DNA of 64,000 nucleotides from Charina bottae. Lineage: Eukaryota > Chordata > Lepidosauria > Squamata > Charinaidae. The DNA lies in assembly GCA_023362775.1 (NCBI GenBank), contig JALMGJ010000006.1:56503001-56567000 (forward strand), written 5' to 3'. Below, piece by piece: positions 20,459 through 31,190 of the stretch (its first letter is position 1; each line of letters begins with the position of its first letter). The notes beneath the pieces were generated by a model that worked only from the letters and a program-made list of their open reading frames with translations, did not search any database and was not told the origin of the DNA. The position numbers and the translations under genes are program-made.

Positions 20459-21016
20459 CTGCCAAGAAAGAAAAACAAAAAAAAATATTATCTTCTAACC
20501 ATTTTATTTAAAATATATCTTCTTCCACCTTTAGATATACTCAGTTTATAGATTACAGTATGTTCTTACTGTGGGGTCAGTCAATTTACAGATGTTTCTT
20601 ACTGTGGGGTGATTTCTTCAACTTCTGTGCCTAGATCCCTATGGAACATTATTGTTAAGATTTCTGTTTGGAACCCTGCAGTTGCTCTCACCCCAAATGG
20701 AGAATAGATGACCACTATCTGCCTGGAAAGACTGTCACCTACAAGAATGTTAACCATAACAACTCAAAATTATCATATTGATCCACAAGAAAGATAACTC
20801 TGACTTTAAGATAATCTCAGTTTTCCCCAAAAGAAAAAGCAGATGGGGGAAAAAGTACAAAGACAGGCAAAAGTGCTGGGGGAAATGCAGCTTTTCTACC
20901 TCATCAACCAATGTTGCTAACCAAATGAAAACCAGTTCCATAGATTCCCCTTCTCCATAAATGTGTTTGCATGTGAGACAGTTGTATACTGAATAAATGC
21001 ATGTATATCTCCCAGA

Positions 21017-21236
21017 TATTGCCAACCTAGCAATTCAAAAGGATGCAAATGCAAGTAGATAAATAGGTTTCACTTCAGCGGGAAGGTAACAGTGTTCCAT
21101 GCACGTCATGCCGGCCACATGACCGCAGAAGTGTCTTCGGACAACGCTGGCTCTTCGGCTAACAAACGGAGATGAGCACTGGCCCCTGGAGTCGGACACG
21201 ACTGCACAAATGTGCGGGGGGAACCTTTACCTTTAC
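21017..21236 (+). mobile_element. Sauria-type tRNA SINE, 5'-truncated
   Basis: Contains gccaacctagcaatt, gcaagtagataaatag, the cggacaacgctggctcttcgg block and the BovB-like end gtcggacacgactgcacaaatgtgcggggggaacctttacctttac. The tRNA head is missing. Exact 13-bp target duplication tatatctcccaga at 21004-21016 and 21237-21249. Confidence 0.92.
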
Positions 21237-21252
21237 TATATCTCCCAGAAGC

Positions 21253-21255
21253 AAA

Positions 21256-21338
<83 letters not shown>
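21253..21338. repeat. (AAAG)n microsatellite
   Basis: About 21 near-perfect GAAA units directly after the SINE target duplication. Confidence 0.98.
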
Positions 21339-21340
21339 CA

Positions 21341-21422
21341 CAGGATCAGGATCAGGATCAGGATCAGGATCAGGATCAGGATCAGGATCAGGATCAGGAT
21401 CAGGATCAGGATCAGGATCAGG
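21341..21422. repeat. (CAGGAT)n hexanucleotide array
   Basis: Almost 14 perfect copies of a 6-bp unit, immediately after the (AAAG)n tract. The GSGSG/DQDQ reading frames are artefacts of the repeat. Confidence 0.97.
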
Positions 21423-21859
21423 AAGAAAGAGGAAAATAATTTAATTAATAACTATTAAATAAAGTTAATTGCCTATAAGGTATTTCATCTATAACATGGG
21501 TCTTGATTACCCATATACATATACAAACTATTCTCTTTTTCACAGAAGCCTTGTTTAGGTATGAGAAAAAGGATTAAATTCTCTAGGTAATCAGCTCATT
21601 CCCCAGCAAGCAAGGACTACCATTCACTAGCGCCAAGTGCATTACCACTAGCAAAGCACCTGTACTCAAAGCTTTAATACATTTACAATGAATGGCTGCA
21701 GTCCATCTCTACAAGCATCTACATGCACAGCCACTTCATTTGTGGTCCCAGTAAAAGCGTGTTTGGTGTGGAAAGGATGCAGCTGCTTTAATGCTCCAAG
21801 AATGTTTCATTCACACTAACATACTTTGTGAAGTACTTCTGAATGCTTTCCATGGGCCG
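21423..21859. other. Intronic sequence, no feature recognised
   Basis: Nothing classifiable between two microsatellite blocks. Confidence 0.5.
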
Positions 21860-22012
21860 CTTCTTCTTCTTCTTCTTCTTCTTCTTCTTCTTCTTCTTCT
21901 TCTTCTTCTTCTTCTTCTTCTTCTTCTTCCTCCTCCTCCTCCTCCTCCTCCTCCTCCTCCTCCTCCTCCTCCTCCTCCTCCTCCTCCTCCTCCTCCTCCT
22001 CCTCCTCCTCCT
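21860..22012. repeat. (TTC)n followed by (TCC)n tract at the 3' end of an RTE LINE
   Basis: About 70 bp of perfect TTC, then about 83 bp of perfect TCC. On the minus strand this polypurine tract directly follows the AATAAA-containing end of the RTE fragment at 22013-22858. Confidence 0.97.
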
Positions 22013-22858
22013 ATCAAAGTTTATTGATTAGCCCTTAGGCCATATCAAAATACAAGATTGTACAATAAATGTTATTAAAACTAAATAAAATTAATATAAA
22101 AGACAAATTGAATAAGAAGGAAATAAAAATACTGTAGTTAAATATACATTTAAGTAAAAATACACATCAAATTTCTGTGTCACCCCTACAGTTTACCCCG
22201 ATCAACCCCACATATTTAGATCTCAAGCTTATTGATTTGCTTAAATACAGTGCTGTGTTATATGTTATTTTTGGGTCTTAGCCAATCTCTTCTTCTTCTT
22301 CTTCCTAGCGTTTTCCCACTATTTTCACGGGGTCTGCTTTTCAGATCCTGAAATACCACTTTGCCCGATCATCTGCATCCTCAGGGCATAGCCCATCAAT
22401 TTGCATGTCCTTATTGATGGTGTCCTGCCATCTCTGTTTTGATCACCCATGTGGCCATCGGCCATCGATTTTAAGATGGTAAGCTATTTTGGTGACAGTG
22501 GAAGGTGCCGCACCAACGAAGCCGGCTTTCTCTCATCTTCTCTGTAATTAATGACACATCTAGCTGTTGTCGAATGGCATCATTTGTGATGTGGTCAAGT
22601 AGAGAGATGCCCGATATCCAATGGAGCATATGCATTTCCATAACATGGAGACGGGTCTCTACACTCTTTGTTGCTGCCCAACACTCAGTGCCATACAATG
22701 CTACAGGACGGACAATCGTCTTATAGATCTTAGATTTGAGACGGATTGGCATTTGTTTGTCACAAAGCACACCAGTGAGTTCTCACCAATGCAGCCAGGC
22801 CGCATTCACCCTTGCTCGCACGTCACCGCTGATGCCACTGTCGCCTAATCCATGGGCC
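22013..22858 (-). mobile_element. RTE-type LINE 3' fragment
   Basis: The minus-strand coding remnant 22770-22471 reads LKSKIYKTIVRPVALYGTEC, then the WxxTK...MEM.ML.W block, ending KMRESRLRWCG, which is the C-terminal part of RTE polyproteins. Upstream to about 22858 a DVRARVNAAW segment precedes it after a stop. Downstream, further decayed coding carries a PEDADDRAKW segment. The 3' UTR appears to run to the (TCC)n/(TTC)n tract. Broken frames, so dead. Confidence 0.75.
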
Positions 22859-23369
22859 TAATCTTCAGGCTAATTTTTAAAGATAGCTATTTGTGCCCCC
22901 ACTAATTCTTTTACTTTTAACCATGTCTTCTATTTTTCTTAGCAATAATAAAAAGACCCTTAATTCATAAATAATTGTTTGGGGGGGGGAGAGGAAACTC
23001 TCTTTCTATTGGGTACATATGATTGATTCTGGGGACATTATCTATCTAACTTTGCTTTTTTCTTCTCCTAATGACAGGGATTAAACCTGAAACCTTATGC
23101 ACATAATTTCTGCAGTCTGCCACTGAGATATTATCTCTTCCATTCACATCAAAAAATGAGTACTTCCACAAAGCTTTCTGGAGGTTGCTGATGGCTAGTA
23201 GAGGAAACTAGAAATGGAAACGTTCTACCATGGATGTTCAAGCGTTATTCAATTCATCCTCTGAGTTCTCTCATCTTGTCTGAAAATCTGAGGCAGAATT
23301 GGCAGTCAAGCACCATCACACATATTGAGGATCTGATCAACAGGATCACCCAAAGAAAATATAAGAGGT
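22859..23369. other. Intronic sequence, no feature recognised
   Basis: A short G-run near 22981; otherwise nothing classifiable. Confidence 0.5.
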
Positions 23370-23385
23370 CCTGATTCAGTTCTTA

Positions 23386-23720
23386 AGGTAAAGGTAAAGG
23401 TTCCCCCCGCATATTTGTGCAGTCGTGTCCGACTCTAGGGGCCGGTGCTCATCTCCGTTTGTTAGCCAAAGAGCCAGCGTTGTCCAAAGACGCTTCCACG
23501 ATCATGTGGCTGGCATGACGCACGCGGAACGCTGTTACCTTCCCACCAAAGTGGTACCTATTCATCTACTTGCATTTGCATGCTTTCGAATTGCTAGGTT
23601 GGCAAGAGCTGGGGCTAGTGCGGGAGCTCACTCTGCACGCAGGGCTAGGGATTCGAACCTTTGAACTTGCGATCTTCCGATCCACAAGCCTGGCGTCTTA
23701 CCCGCTGAGCCACCACGCCC
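23386..23720 (-). mobile_element. Sauria-type tRNA SINE, full length
   Basis: The reverse complement starts ggggcgtggtggctcagcgg (A box), has ggttcgaatcc-like B-box sequence, and ends in the BovB-like gtcggacacgactgcacaaat ... acctttaccttta. Target duplication cctgattcagttctta at 23370-23385 and 23721-23736 (15-16 bp). Confidence 0.95.
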
Positions 23721-23736
23721 CCTGATTCAGTTCTTA

Positions 23737-24639
23737 CTGGATAATTAATTTATTTTAAATTAATGCAGTACCTCCTGCAGCCAGCCAAACAGAAGTACTG
23801 TATTCTTATTTAACCAGTGACCCTGGAATATCTTTGAGTATATCTTAGATTATTAACATCCAAACTTTTAGCAGCAACTGATGGTACAGAATTACCATGG
23901 TCAGATTTCATAAGTTGATATATATATATAGAGAGAGGCCCCCTGTTGAGCTTCATTACAAACTATAATCAGAAATTGATTCTTTTCATTTCTAGGAACA
24001 GTCCTTGCTACCATAATTAAACTGTCAGTTGATAGATAAATAATTCAGCAGGTAAGCACCTGGCTACAGAATAGATGCAAAAGTAAAATTGCTGCAGAAG
24101 ACAAAAGAGGTCTTTTGTTAACATAGAAAGATTGTTCTAAAATCACTGCTCTGTGCATTGGATTAGACTCCTTCTATTCATATTCTAAAATACTGTCTTT
24201 CATGAAGGCAGTATTTTAATATTACAAAGAGATCCAGATTGTATTTTATATTCTAGGGAGTTCCAATGAAATCCCAATAAAACTACTAGACCATATTAAG
24301 CAATCTGTCTGTTCCAGAAGGATTACAAAATCTGTGAAGAACCATTTATGCTATACAGTCTGATGGATGGTATTGAAATGTCTTTGTTCCTGGATATGCA
24401 GGTGATAGGTGTGAATACCCATCATTCGTTACATTAGCTGTAGCCTTTCCCAGAAGACTAGTGTTTGGCTAAATATGTTGATTTTGTATGGTTGAGTGGG
24501 GATTGTCCTTAGGTGATGTAAGAGATTGTGGGGCGATTGGGAATCAAGAGACATTGGCATCTTATGTCATAAATAGCAACTTGTTCTGCCACCCACAGAG
24601 TTCTTGTGAGTTGGTAGCCATGGTCTAGATCCAAGACAT
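23737..24639. other. Intronic sequence, no feature recognised
   Basis: AT-rich with a short TA run at 23920. No exon or named repeat seen. Confidence 0.5.
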
Positions 24640-25286
24640 GAAACTAGATTTCCGGTGGGGACATGGCGGACTGAACAGCTGTGCCCGTGGGCTCAGCGGG
24701 CAGAACTGACAACACAGCAGTTTTTTTGGGCTCAGGCAGGTTTTTCCTGAAGCCCAGGAGTGTTTTTCCGGAAAAAGGAAAACACCTGGAATCACCCCAT
24801 CTGTCCTCTGGATGGCTGCTTGCACCCAGAAGATTGCAAACAGCGTTCGCGCTCGACTGGTAAGAGCTAGCCGGGAGGCTGGGACATCACCATTTCCAAG
24901 CCGTGCTGTAGTCTTAAAGGGACACTAAGACCGGCCACCCCATTTCTAAATTACCCAATTTATATTTCTTTTAAGTACGCGTACCCTAAGAGAGCCTTTC
25001 TACAGCAAGGAGAAGTGGGTTCTCTTGGTGCTTATCATTATTTTTGGGATCAATTTTTAAAAAAAATCTTTTTAAGTTTTGGACTTTGTTTTCCATCCAA
25101 ATATTAAGGGGGATTGAGCGTAAATTGGAAATTGAAGTTGGAGTTTTTGAGGGGAGCAGTTGGGCTGTTCGGGTTTTTTTTAGGAAAAAGCTCTGTGCAC
25201 ATTGTGGGGAATATGTAAATGCTCTGGTTTATTTTGAAGTGGGATAAGGGTTTAAGAATATTTATCTGGATTGCTTTTAGGGTTTG

Positions 25287-25788
25287 TGTCAGGATGCCAT
25301 TGCCATCCTGCCAGAGATAGATGGGGTTTGTAGTTATGAGATAGATGGGGTTTGTAGTTATTAGGTAGATGGGGTTTGTAGTTAGTAGGTAGATGGGGTT
25401 TGTAGTTAGTAGGTAGATGGGGTTTGTAGTTAGTAGGTAGAAGGGCAGTAATTAGTTAGCATGCTTGCAGGACATTAGAAGAAGCGTTAGAGATAAGCAG
25501 GGAATGCAAGGAGTGGGGGGTGGAGAGACAGGAGCCAGACTCCAAGGCCGTTCAGCTGGGATCATCAAAGGACTGAGAGTTTAGAGTTATGAGAACTGAG
25601 TCGGTAGGGGAGGGGTTGGTGAGGAGTGAGTGGGAACTGGCATGTTTAAAGTTGTGATTGCGTGCACTTTTGCTCAATCTGTTCTTTACATTGATTCTAT
25701 TCACTTGTATTAATAAAAGAACTTTTGCATATCCTACCATGGCTTGTGCTAAGAGTTTCTAAATTAATATCAAGAGTGGATTGTCACA
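25287..25788 (+). mobile_element. Solo LTR (502 bp) of an endogenous retroelement
   Basis: Starts TGTCAGG and ends GTCACA, with exact 5-bp target duplications gtttg at 25282-25286 and 25789-25793. The U3-like part holds five 24-bp tandem repeats. TTAATAAAAG near 25710 is a candidate polyadenylation signal. No internal coding sequence or second LTR, as after LTR-LTR recombination. The class (retrovirus-like or Gypsy-like) cannot be told from the LTR alone. Orientation is taken from the AATAAA. Confidence 0.8.
25315..25442 (+). repeat. 24-bp tandem repeat inside the LTR
   Basis: Five units of a(g/t)atagatggggtttgtagtta-type sequence with a 24-bp period, followed by a decayed sixth. The first two units differ from the last three. 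Its place in U3 suggests enhancer repeats. Confidence 0.92.
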
Positions 25789-26040
25789 GTTTGGCTGATT
25801 TCATTTATCTTTAATGATTTGGATTAAGATTATTAAGGTATAATAAAAATAATAATAAATGTCTGGTTTTGGGTTTAATATGATTATTAAAATTGTTGTA
25901 TTATCAAGTACAATGGCAGAAAAATTATATGTTTTTTAGTTTGATCTTTATTATAGTAGACAGGAATGTATAGAATAGTAGTAGGAAGGAAAAAATTAAA
26001 TAAATGTTATCTTTGGGGGGGAAGTTGATTAGGAGGTTTA

Positions 26041-26053
26041 TATATCTATATCT

Positions 26054-26084
<31 letters not shown>

Positions 26085-26092
26085 TATATTAA
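26041..26092. repeat. (TATCTA)n/(TA)n microsatellite
   Basis: Sits inside the L1-like 3' UTR at the same relative place as the TA/CA tract at 421-600. Confidence 0.95.
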
Positions 26093-26365
26093 TATAAGGG
26101 GATGGAGCAACTGTATTTAGTGATTTTTATAATGTGCCAATGGAATAAATTTTGGTTTAATATAGAGTAAGGGATTGATTATGGAAAATTGTTGTATGTC
26201 CTTGCTGTTAACAGTCGGAAGTCACCTCTTTTTGTAATTTTGAAAAATTTTCTCTTGTGTTTCTACACTTTTTTTGTTTTTTGTTTTTTCTTTGTTTTTT
26301 TCCTTTGTTTGTTTTTCTGTAGCTTTTATCTTTGCTTGAAACTTAATAAAATTCTTATAAAAAAA

Positions 26366-28072
26366 CCCAATGATCCTGCTTTAACTCAGGTGCTTTCAAC
26401 AGTGCCATCAAGACATTGGATTGTTTCCAGATTTTTTTTAAACAAACAGGGTGATTCCTTCTCCCTTTCTATTAATTCTGTTCATGTTAAGCTGCATTCT
26501 AGTCATGAGAATCTTCCCACCAAGTCAGCTAGTCTACCACTTGCCAATGTAGGAAATCACAGGATATCTCCTCAGCACTGATAACCAAGGAGGTAAAAAT
26601 AACATCGACATAGGGTGAGAGACAGGGAGTTCATATGGTCATCTGTTACTCCTGGAGGCCTCACAATCTGTCAAAAAACACAAATTATTTGGGAAACGAT
26701 GCGCCAACTTCACTGTAACATAAATGAAACAGAACCTATGAATTATGAATTATTAATATGAATTATCCTGAACCTATGCCAAATTACTTGGAAATTATTT
26801 CCACCAACTCAGTGAGGCATATACTTAGTAGGCTTATACATAGGTCTTTCCTTTATATGGTATCAGAACTGTCAACACTGACTGGCAATTGTACTCTGGA
26901 GTTTCATGCCGAAATTTCTCCTGACCTACTTGGAGATCAGGGGACTAACTTTGAGACTTTATGCAGGCAAAGCATGTGCTCTACAAATTAGTGTGAAAAC
27001 CTGGACACAAGGCACAATTGCAGTTGTTTCCCCTATCTTAAATATGTATATTAATCCCTTCCCAGTATTTTTCAAACTTTCCCTCCCTTCACCTGCTCTC
27101 CATAAAATAATAGAGAATAAAAAATAAAAAAAAGAATTTTTTATAGATAGCATGCTTACGTGCAGTCTCCCAAAATTTTAAAAATGAAACTTTTTTTGTG
27201 AAAAAAACAAGGAGTGAAAAAGGCTGAATCCAATGCATTCTATCATAAACTGGGATAATAATAACCATTTTATCAATTCACAGTGGCAATACAAACATGA
27301 AATTCATGTAAGGAGATCATACCTCTTCTTGTGGCACTCTTAAAAACCCTTCTTGGACATTTATTTCCATGCGTTGAGTGTGGAATTGCACATTCTATAC
27401 TTCATCATCCTTCAGAGAATAGAAATTTTTGAATGGGGATTCTATGTATATTCAGTTACTTAAGCAAATGCATTTAGAATCTCCTCTGCAATTGGGAACT
27501 CTGTTGAGTTGGGGCAATCCAAGACATTTTTCTGCCTGATGCAAAGAACAAGAAAGCATTCCCATTCTTTCCAGAAGATTCCTAGACTGGTTATTAAATT
27601 GTCTCCTTGACTTTATCTACAAGACTGAGCACCCTACTAGTTGAGGACCTTCTCTTCCACAGCAAAATAGAAATGGCTTAAGGACCATACAGCCATCCCT
27701 CAGACACCTGCCCCCTAAGATAATTGATTCATTCTGCCTCATGATACGGTCAGCCTTAGTGCAGAGCTTCACATTGCAGAGAGGAGTCTAAAAAGGTCTA
27801 GCCAATTTTCTCTTTACAGTTTTCTCAATCATGTTGAACGGTCAGGGATCAATATGTGTAAGGAAAGGAAGAATACTTAGCCTCTTCTTCCCAGGGCTGA
27901 GAAATCTGTAATTCCTGAATTACGTTTTGAACCATCCTAATTCTGAGTCAGTTCTAAACCAATTCAAACAACACAGGGAAAAAACACAATTTCCCATTTA
28001 ATGTGGTTGGATGGAACCAGATATCGAGGAAAATCCTAATATGGAGAAAATTTGCTCAGGGGATGTGTACAT
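26366..28072. other. Intronic sequence, no feature recognised
   Basis: No exon or named repeat seen on either strand. Confidence 0.55.

Positions 28073-28103
<31 letters not shown>
28073..28103. repeat. (GT)n microsatellite
   Basis: About 15 GT units just before a SINE. Confidence 0.97.
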
Positions 28104-28106
<3 letters not shown>

Positions 28107-28109
28107 AAA

Positions 28110-28402
28110 GGGGCGTGGTGGCTCAGCGGAGTTCGGAGGTTCAAATCCCTAGCCCCGCATGACGGAGTGAGGAGTGACGGAGGAGTGACCGAGTGAGCTC
28201 CCGCACTAGCTCCAGCTCTTGCCAACCTAGCAATTCGAAAGCATGCAAATGCAAGTAGATGAATAGGTACCACTTCGGTGGGTAGGTAACAGCGTTCCGT
28301 GCGTGTCATGCGGCCACGTGACCGTGGAAGTGTCTTCGGACAACGCTGGCTCTTCGGCTAACAAACGGCTCCTAGAGTCGGACATGACTGCTTACCTTTA
28401 CC
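28110..28402 (+). mobile_element. Sauria-type tRNA SINE, full length with small deletions
   Basis: Begins ggggcgtggtggctcagcgg and has ggttcaaatccc (B box), the cggacaacgctggctcttcgg block, and the end gtcggacatgactgcttacctttacct. Short deletions lie in the head and near the end. It abuts the next element through a tatatatata stretch. Confidence 0.9.
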
Positions 28403-28420
28403 TATATATATAGTTATAGT

Positions 28421-28490
28421 AGCGGCTGGATGGCGTAGTAGTTAGAGCGCCGCCTTTGGAGCGGGAGACCAGGGTTCAAATCGCGGCTGT
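28421..28490 (+). ncRNA. tRNA-like Pol III head
   Basis: tggcgtagtagttagagcg (28431-28449) resembles an A box and ggttcaaatc (28473-28482) a B box, about 24 bp apart as in a tRNA. It directly precedes the R2/R4-type LINE and is either a SINE head or the LINE's own 5' end. No functional tRNA fold is claimed. Confidence 0.5.
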
Positions 28491-28587
28491 ACCTACCTTA
28501 CCAGTAGGGGTCCTTGGGCAAAAATCCCTCTAACGCTTCAACTGCCTACCTCAAAAAAATATGAGAGTGACACGAACTAAGTGAGTC

Positions 28588-29040
28588 ATGCCGGCTCGGA
28601 CGTCGCCCAGATTAACAAGGTCCACGTCAGATGTTGGGGAACCAGGGCAATCTGACAATAAGTGGGCTACACGAACAAGCCATACATGGATGAGACAAGA
28701 GAACCTGGAATTGATGGAATGCTACTACAACAGTAGACCTAATGAGAGGGGATATATGAAACGTATGAGGGAACTATGGATGGACAGAAGACCTGCATCC
28801 ACACTAACTGAGAAACAGCTAGTTACCCAATGCTTCAACATAGTGAAGAGGAAGCTGCTCTCACAACTTGAGATAGACCAACTACACATTATATCCCAGA
28901 CTCAAGAAGACTCAAGAACTCAATGGGACTGTGGAAGACAACACTGGAAGTCAACTCAAGACAGCTCGCACAAGTGGCCATCAAGTGTGGCATATACCAA
29001 GGTGATGCACTGTCCCCACTGCTGTTCTGCATGGGCTTGA
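28588..29040 (+). pseudogene. R2/R4-type LINE ORF, N-terminal remnant
   Basis: Starts MPARTSPRLTRSTSDVGEPG and includes HTWMRQENLELMECYYNS and RGYMKRMRELW, the conserved region upstream of the RT in these elements. After about 28910 the sequence jumps to the late RT (LWKTTLEVNSRQLAQVAIK in another frame at 28923), so several hundred codons are missing. The tail of this frame is out-of-frame noise. Confidence 0.7.
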
Positions 29041-29113
29041 ACCCCCTCAGCCAGATTATCACAAGAACTGGATATGGATACAAGTTCAAGAGTGGTAGCA
29101 TCAGCCACCTCTC

Positions 29114-30535
29114 TACATGGATGACATCAAACTGTATGCTAAGAGTGAATAAGACATTGACTCACTGATCCACCTGACACAGATCTACAGTGAGGACATT
29201 GGGATGTCATTCGGACTAGAGAAGTGTGGCCGGATGGTAGTAGAGAGAGGGAAGGTAGTTAAGACTGATGGGGTGGAACTACCAGCAAGTCACATAGCAA
29301 ACATACAGACCAGCTACAAGTACCTTGGTATCCCACAGTCACATGGGAACCACAATGAGGAGGCAAGGAAGACAGCAACATCCAAGTACCACCAAAGGAT
29401 AAGAAAGGTCCTGAAGAGCCAGCTCAATGGGAAGAACAAGATCCATGCCATTGACATGTATGCCCTGCCAGTCATCAGACACCCTGCTGGTATAGTGAGT
29501 TGGCCAAAGGAGGCTGCTGATGTGAACACCCGGAAGCTCCTCACAATGTATGGAGGCTTTCACCCCAAGTCCAATACCCAGAGACTGTACACCAGCTGGA
29601 AAGAGGTCAGGCAGGGTCTGGTGAGTGTCAAAGCCACTGTCCTGGATGAGACCAAGAGCATCCAGGAGTACATCAGTAGTAAGATGTCACCTAAAGATGA
29701 GCTGCTGAGAGAATGCCTGAAGCAGCAGCAGACATAGAAGAAAGATCAAGCAGAGGAAGTGCCATGGCAAGACAAGACCCTGCATGGGATGTACCATCGA
29801 CAGATAGCTGAGGTGGCTGACAATGGAATATCCTACCAGTGGCCGGAAAGGGCTGGACTAAAAGGCAGCACTGAGGCACTGATCATAGCAACACAAGAAC
29901 AGGCACTAAGCACCCGATCCATAGAAGCAGGGGTCTACCACACTAGACAGGACTCAAGGTGCAGACTGTGCAGAGAGGCCTCAGAGACAGTCCAACACAT
30001 AGTGGCAGGGTGTAAGATGCAGGTGGGAACAGCAGACACTGAACGGCACAACCAAGTAGCTGGCATTATGTACAGGAACATCTGCACAGCGTATGGGCTA
30101 GACCCTCCAAAGTCCAGATGGGAGATTCCACAGAAGGTTGTGGAGAATGACAGGGCTAAAATCCTGTGGGACTTCCAGATCCAGACAGATAGGCAGGTAG
30201 TGGCCAATCAACCAGACATTGTGGTAGTAGACAAGGACCAGAAGACAGCAGTGGTGATAGATGTAGCGGTGCCAAGTGACAGCAACATCAGGAAGAAGGA
30301 GTATGAGAAGCTGGAGAAGTACCAGCACCTGAAGGAGGAACTAGAAAGGTTGTGGAAACTGAAGGCCAAAGTGGTCCCAGTGGTGGTAGGAGCACTCGGG
30401 GCTGTGACTCCTAAGCTGGGAGAGTGGCTCCAACAGATCCCAGGAGCAACATCAGAGCTCTCTGTCCAGAAGAGTGCAGTGCTAGGAACAGCTAATTTAC
30501 TGCGCAGAACCCTCAAACTCCCAGGCCTCTGGTAG
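29114..30535 (+). pseudogene. R2/R4-type LINE ORF, RT end, zinc knuckle and endonuclease
   Basis: One frame runs from the RT catalytic YMDD (29114-29125) to the TAG at 30533-30535. It is broken only by TAA at 29150 and TAG at 29735. Motifs: DIGMSFGLEKCGRMV, SYKYLGIP, LTMYGGFHPKS. A CCHC knuckle follows (CRLC at about 29960, then H and C, spacing C-x2-C-x8-H-x4-C). The endonuclease PDIVVVDKDQKTAVVIDVAV and the end RTLKLPGLW complete it. The PD...D arrangement is the restriction-like endonuclease used for site-specific target cutting. The GIYQGDALSP block just upstream is in another frame, so a frameshift lies near 29105. Confidence 0.85.
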
Positions 30536-30600
30536 AGGACCCGAGGTTGAGGAAGACACATACCACCCATAGGGGTGAGAAGGGAATTTTTTATATACTT

Positions 30601-31190
30601 CCTAGAGTTTTCCTGAGGGTAGGGAAAATCCCTGTGCTTTTCATCACTTAAAAGATACCAGTATATAATCAAAATTTGACTATAGCATGCAAAGAAACCT
30701 GGAGAATTGGTTGCCATAGTGGATTACTGTGGTTTGTTCATTGTATTTGGGGGGAGATGCAGCAGAGGATATTTTCTACATATGTAATCCTCCCATTTCC
30801 CACCTTTATTTTCTTACCATGAGGTGATCGGTTAAAGAGGAAACAGCTACAGCTGTCATTGGTACTCCAAGAACTGTTTTTATGGAAGTATCCTAGAAGT
30901 AATCCCAATCTGGGGTTTATATTTAAATAAATACAAATAGGATTGTGCTGTAAAAGGGGCTTTACTGAAATTGAACTTGTTCTTTTGATGTAACCTTTAT
31001 TCCAAATTAAATCACGATGATGAAGAAGATGTTTTATGGCTACTGACTTAAATAAAGTACAGGTAATACAATAAACAGAGTTATAAAAGGGCGGCTCACA
31101 AGTTAAAATAACAACAACAACAACAACAACTGATGATGATGATAACGATAATGATAATGATAATGATAATCCCATCTTGATTTTGTTTGG
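30601..31190. other. Intronic sequence with (AAC)n and (GAT)n tracts
   Basis: acaacaacaacaac at about 31110-31130 and gatgatgataacgataatgat at about 31132-31170. Nothing else classifiable. Confidence 0.6.

Larger units (their letters stand above)
24640..26365 (+). mobile_element. L1-like element without ORFs, split by a solo LTR
   Basis: The left part (24640-25281) is GC-richer, with ccggtggggacatggcgg near its start, and looks like a LINE 5' UTR. The right part (25794-26365) is the 3' UTR homologous to 1-621 and 11449-11646, ending in ttcttataaaaaaa. The two halves join directly across the LTR (taagaatatttatctggatt before, ctgatttcatttatctttaatg after), in line with the contiguous order at 1-100. 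No coding region lies between them, so this is either an internally deleted LINE or a non-autonomous derivative. Confidence 0.5.
28421..30600 (+). mobile_element. R2/R4-type LINE (restriction-like endonuclease), internally deleted
   Basis: The N-terminal remnant (28588-28920) is followed after a deletion by RT motifs GIYQGDALSPLLF and YMDD, then the C-terminal zinc knuckle and restriction-like endonuclease. The 3' end is near 30600, where the sequence ends in gaagggaattttttatata. The RT fingers and palm before GIYQGDALSP are absent. Frames contain stops and a frameshift, so the copy is dead. Confidence 0.8.

Noticed and set aside
21811..22031. Poly-Gly/Arg, poly-Leu/Pro and poly-Phe frames
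   Set aside because: Translations of (TTC)n/(TCC)n.
25315..25442. CRISPR-like array
   Set aside because: The 24-bp units are directly abutting without spacers, in a vertebrate LTR; it is a tandem repeat.
28421..28490. Genuine tRNA gene
   Set aside because: A- and B-box spacing is right but acceptor and anticodon stems do not pair convincingly by eye, and it directly abuts a LINE.
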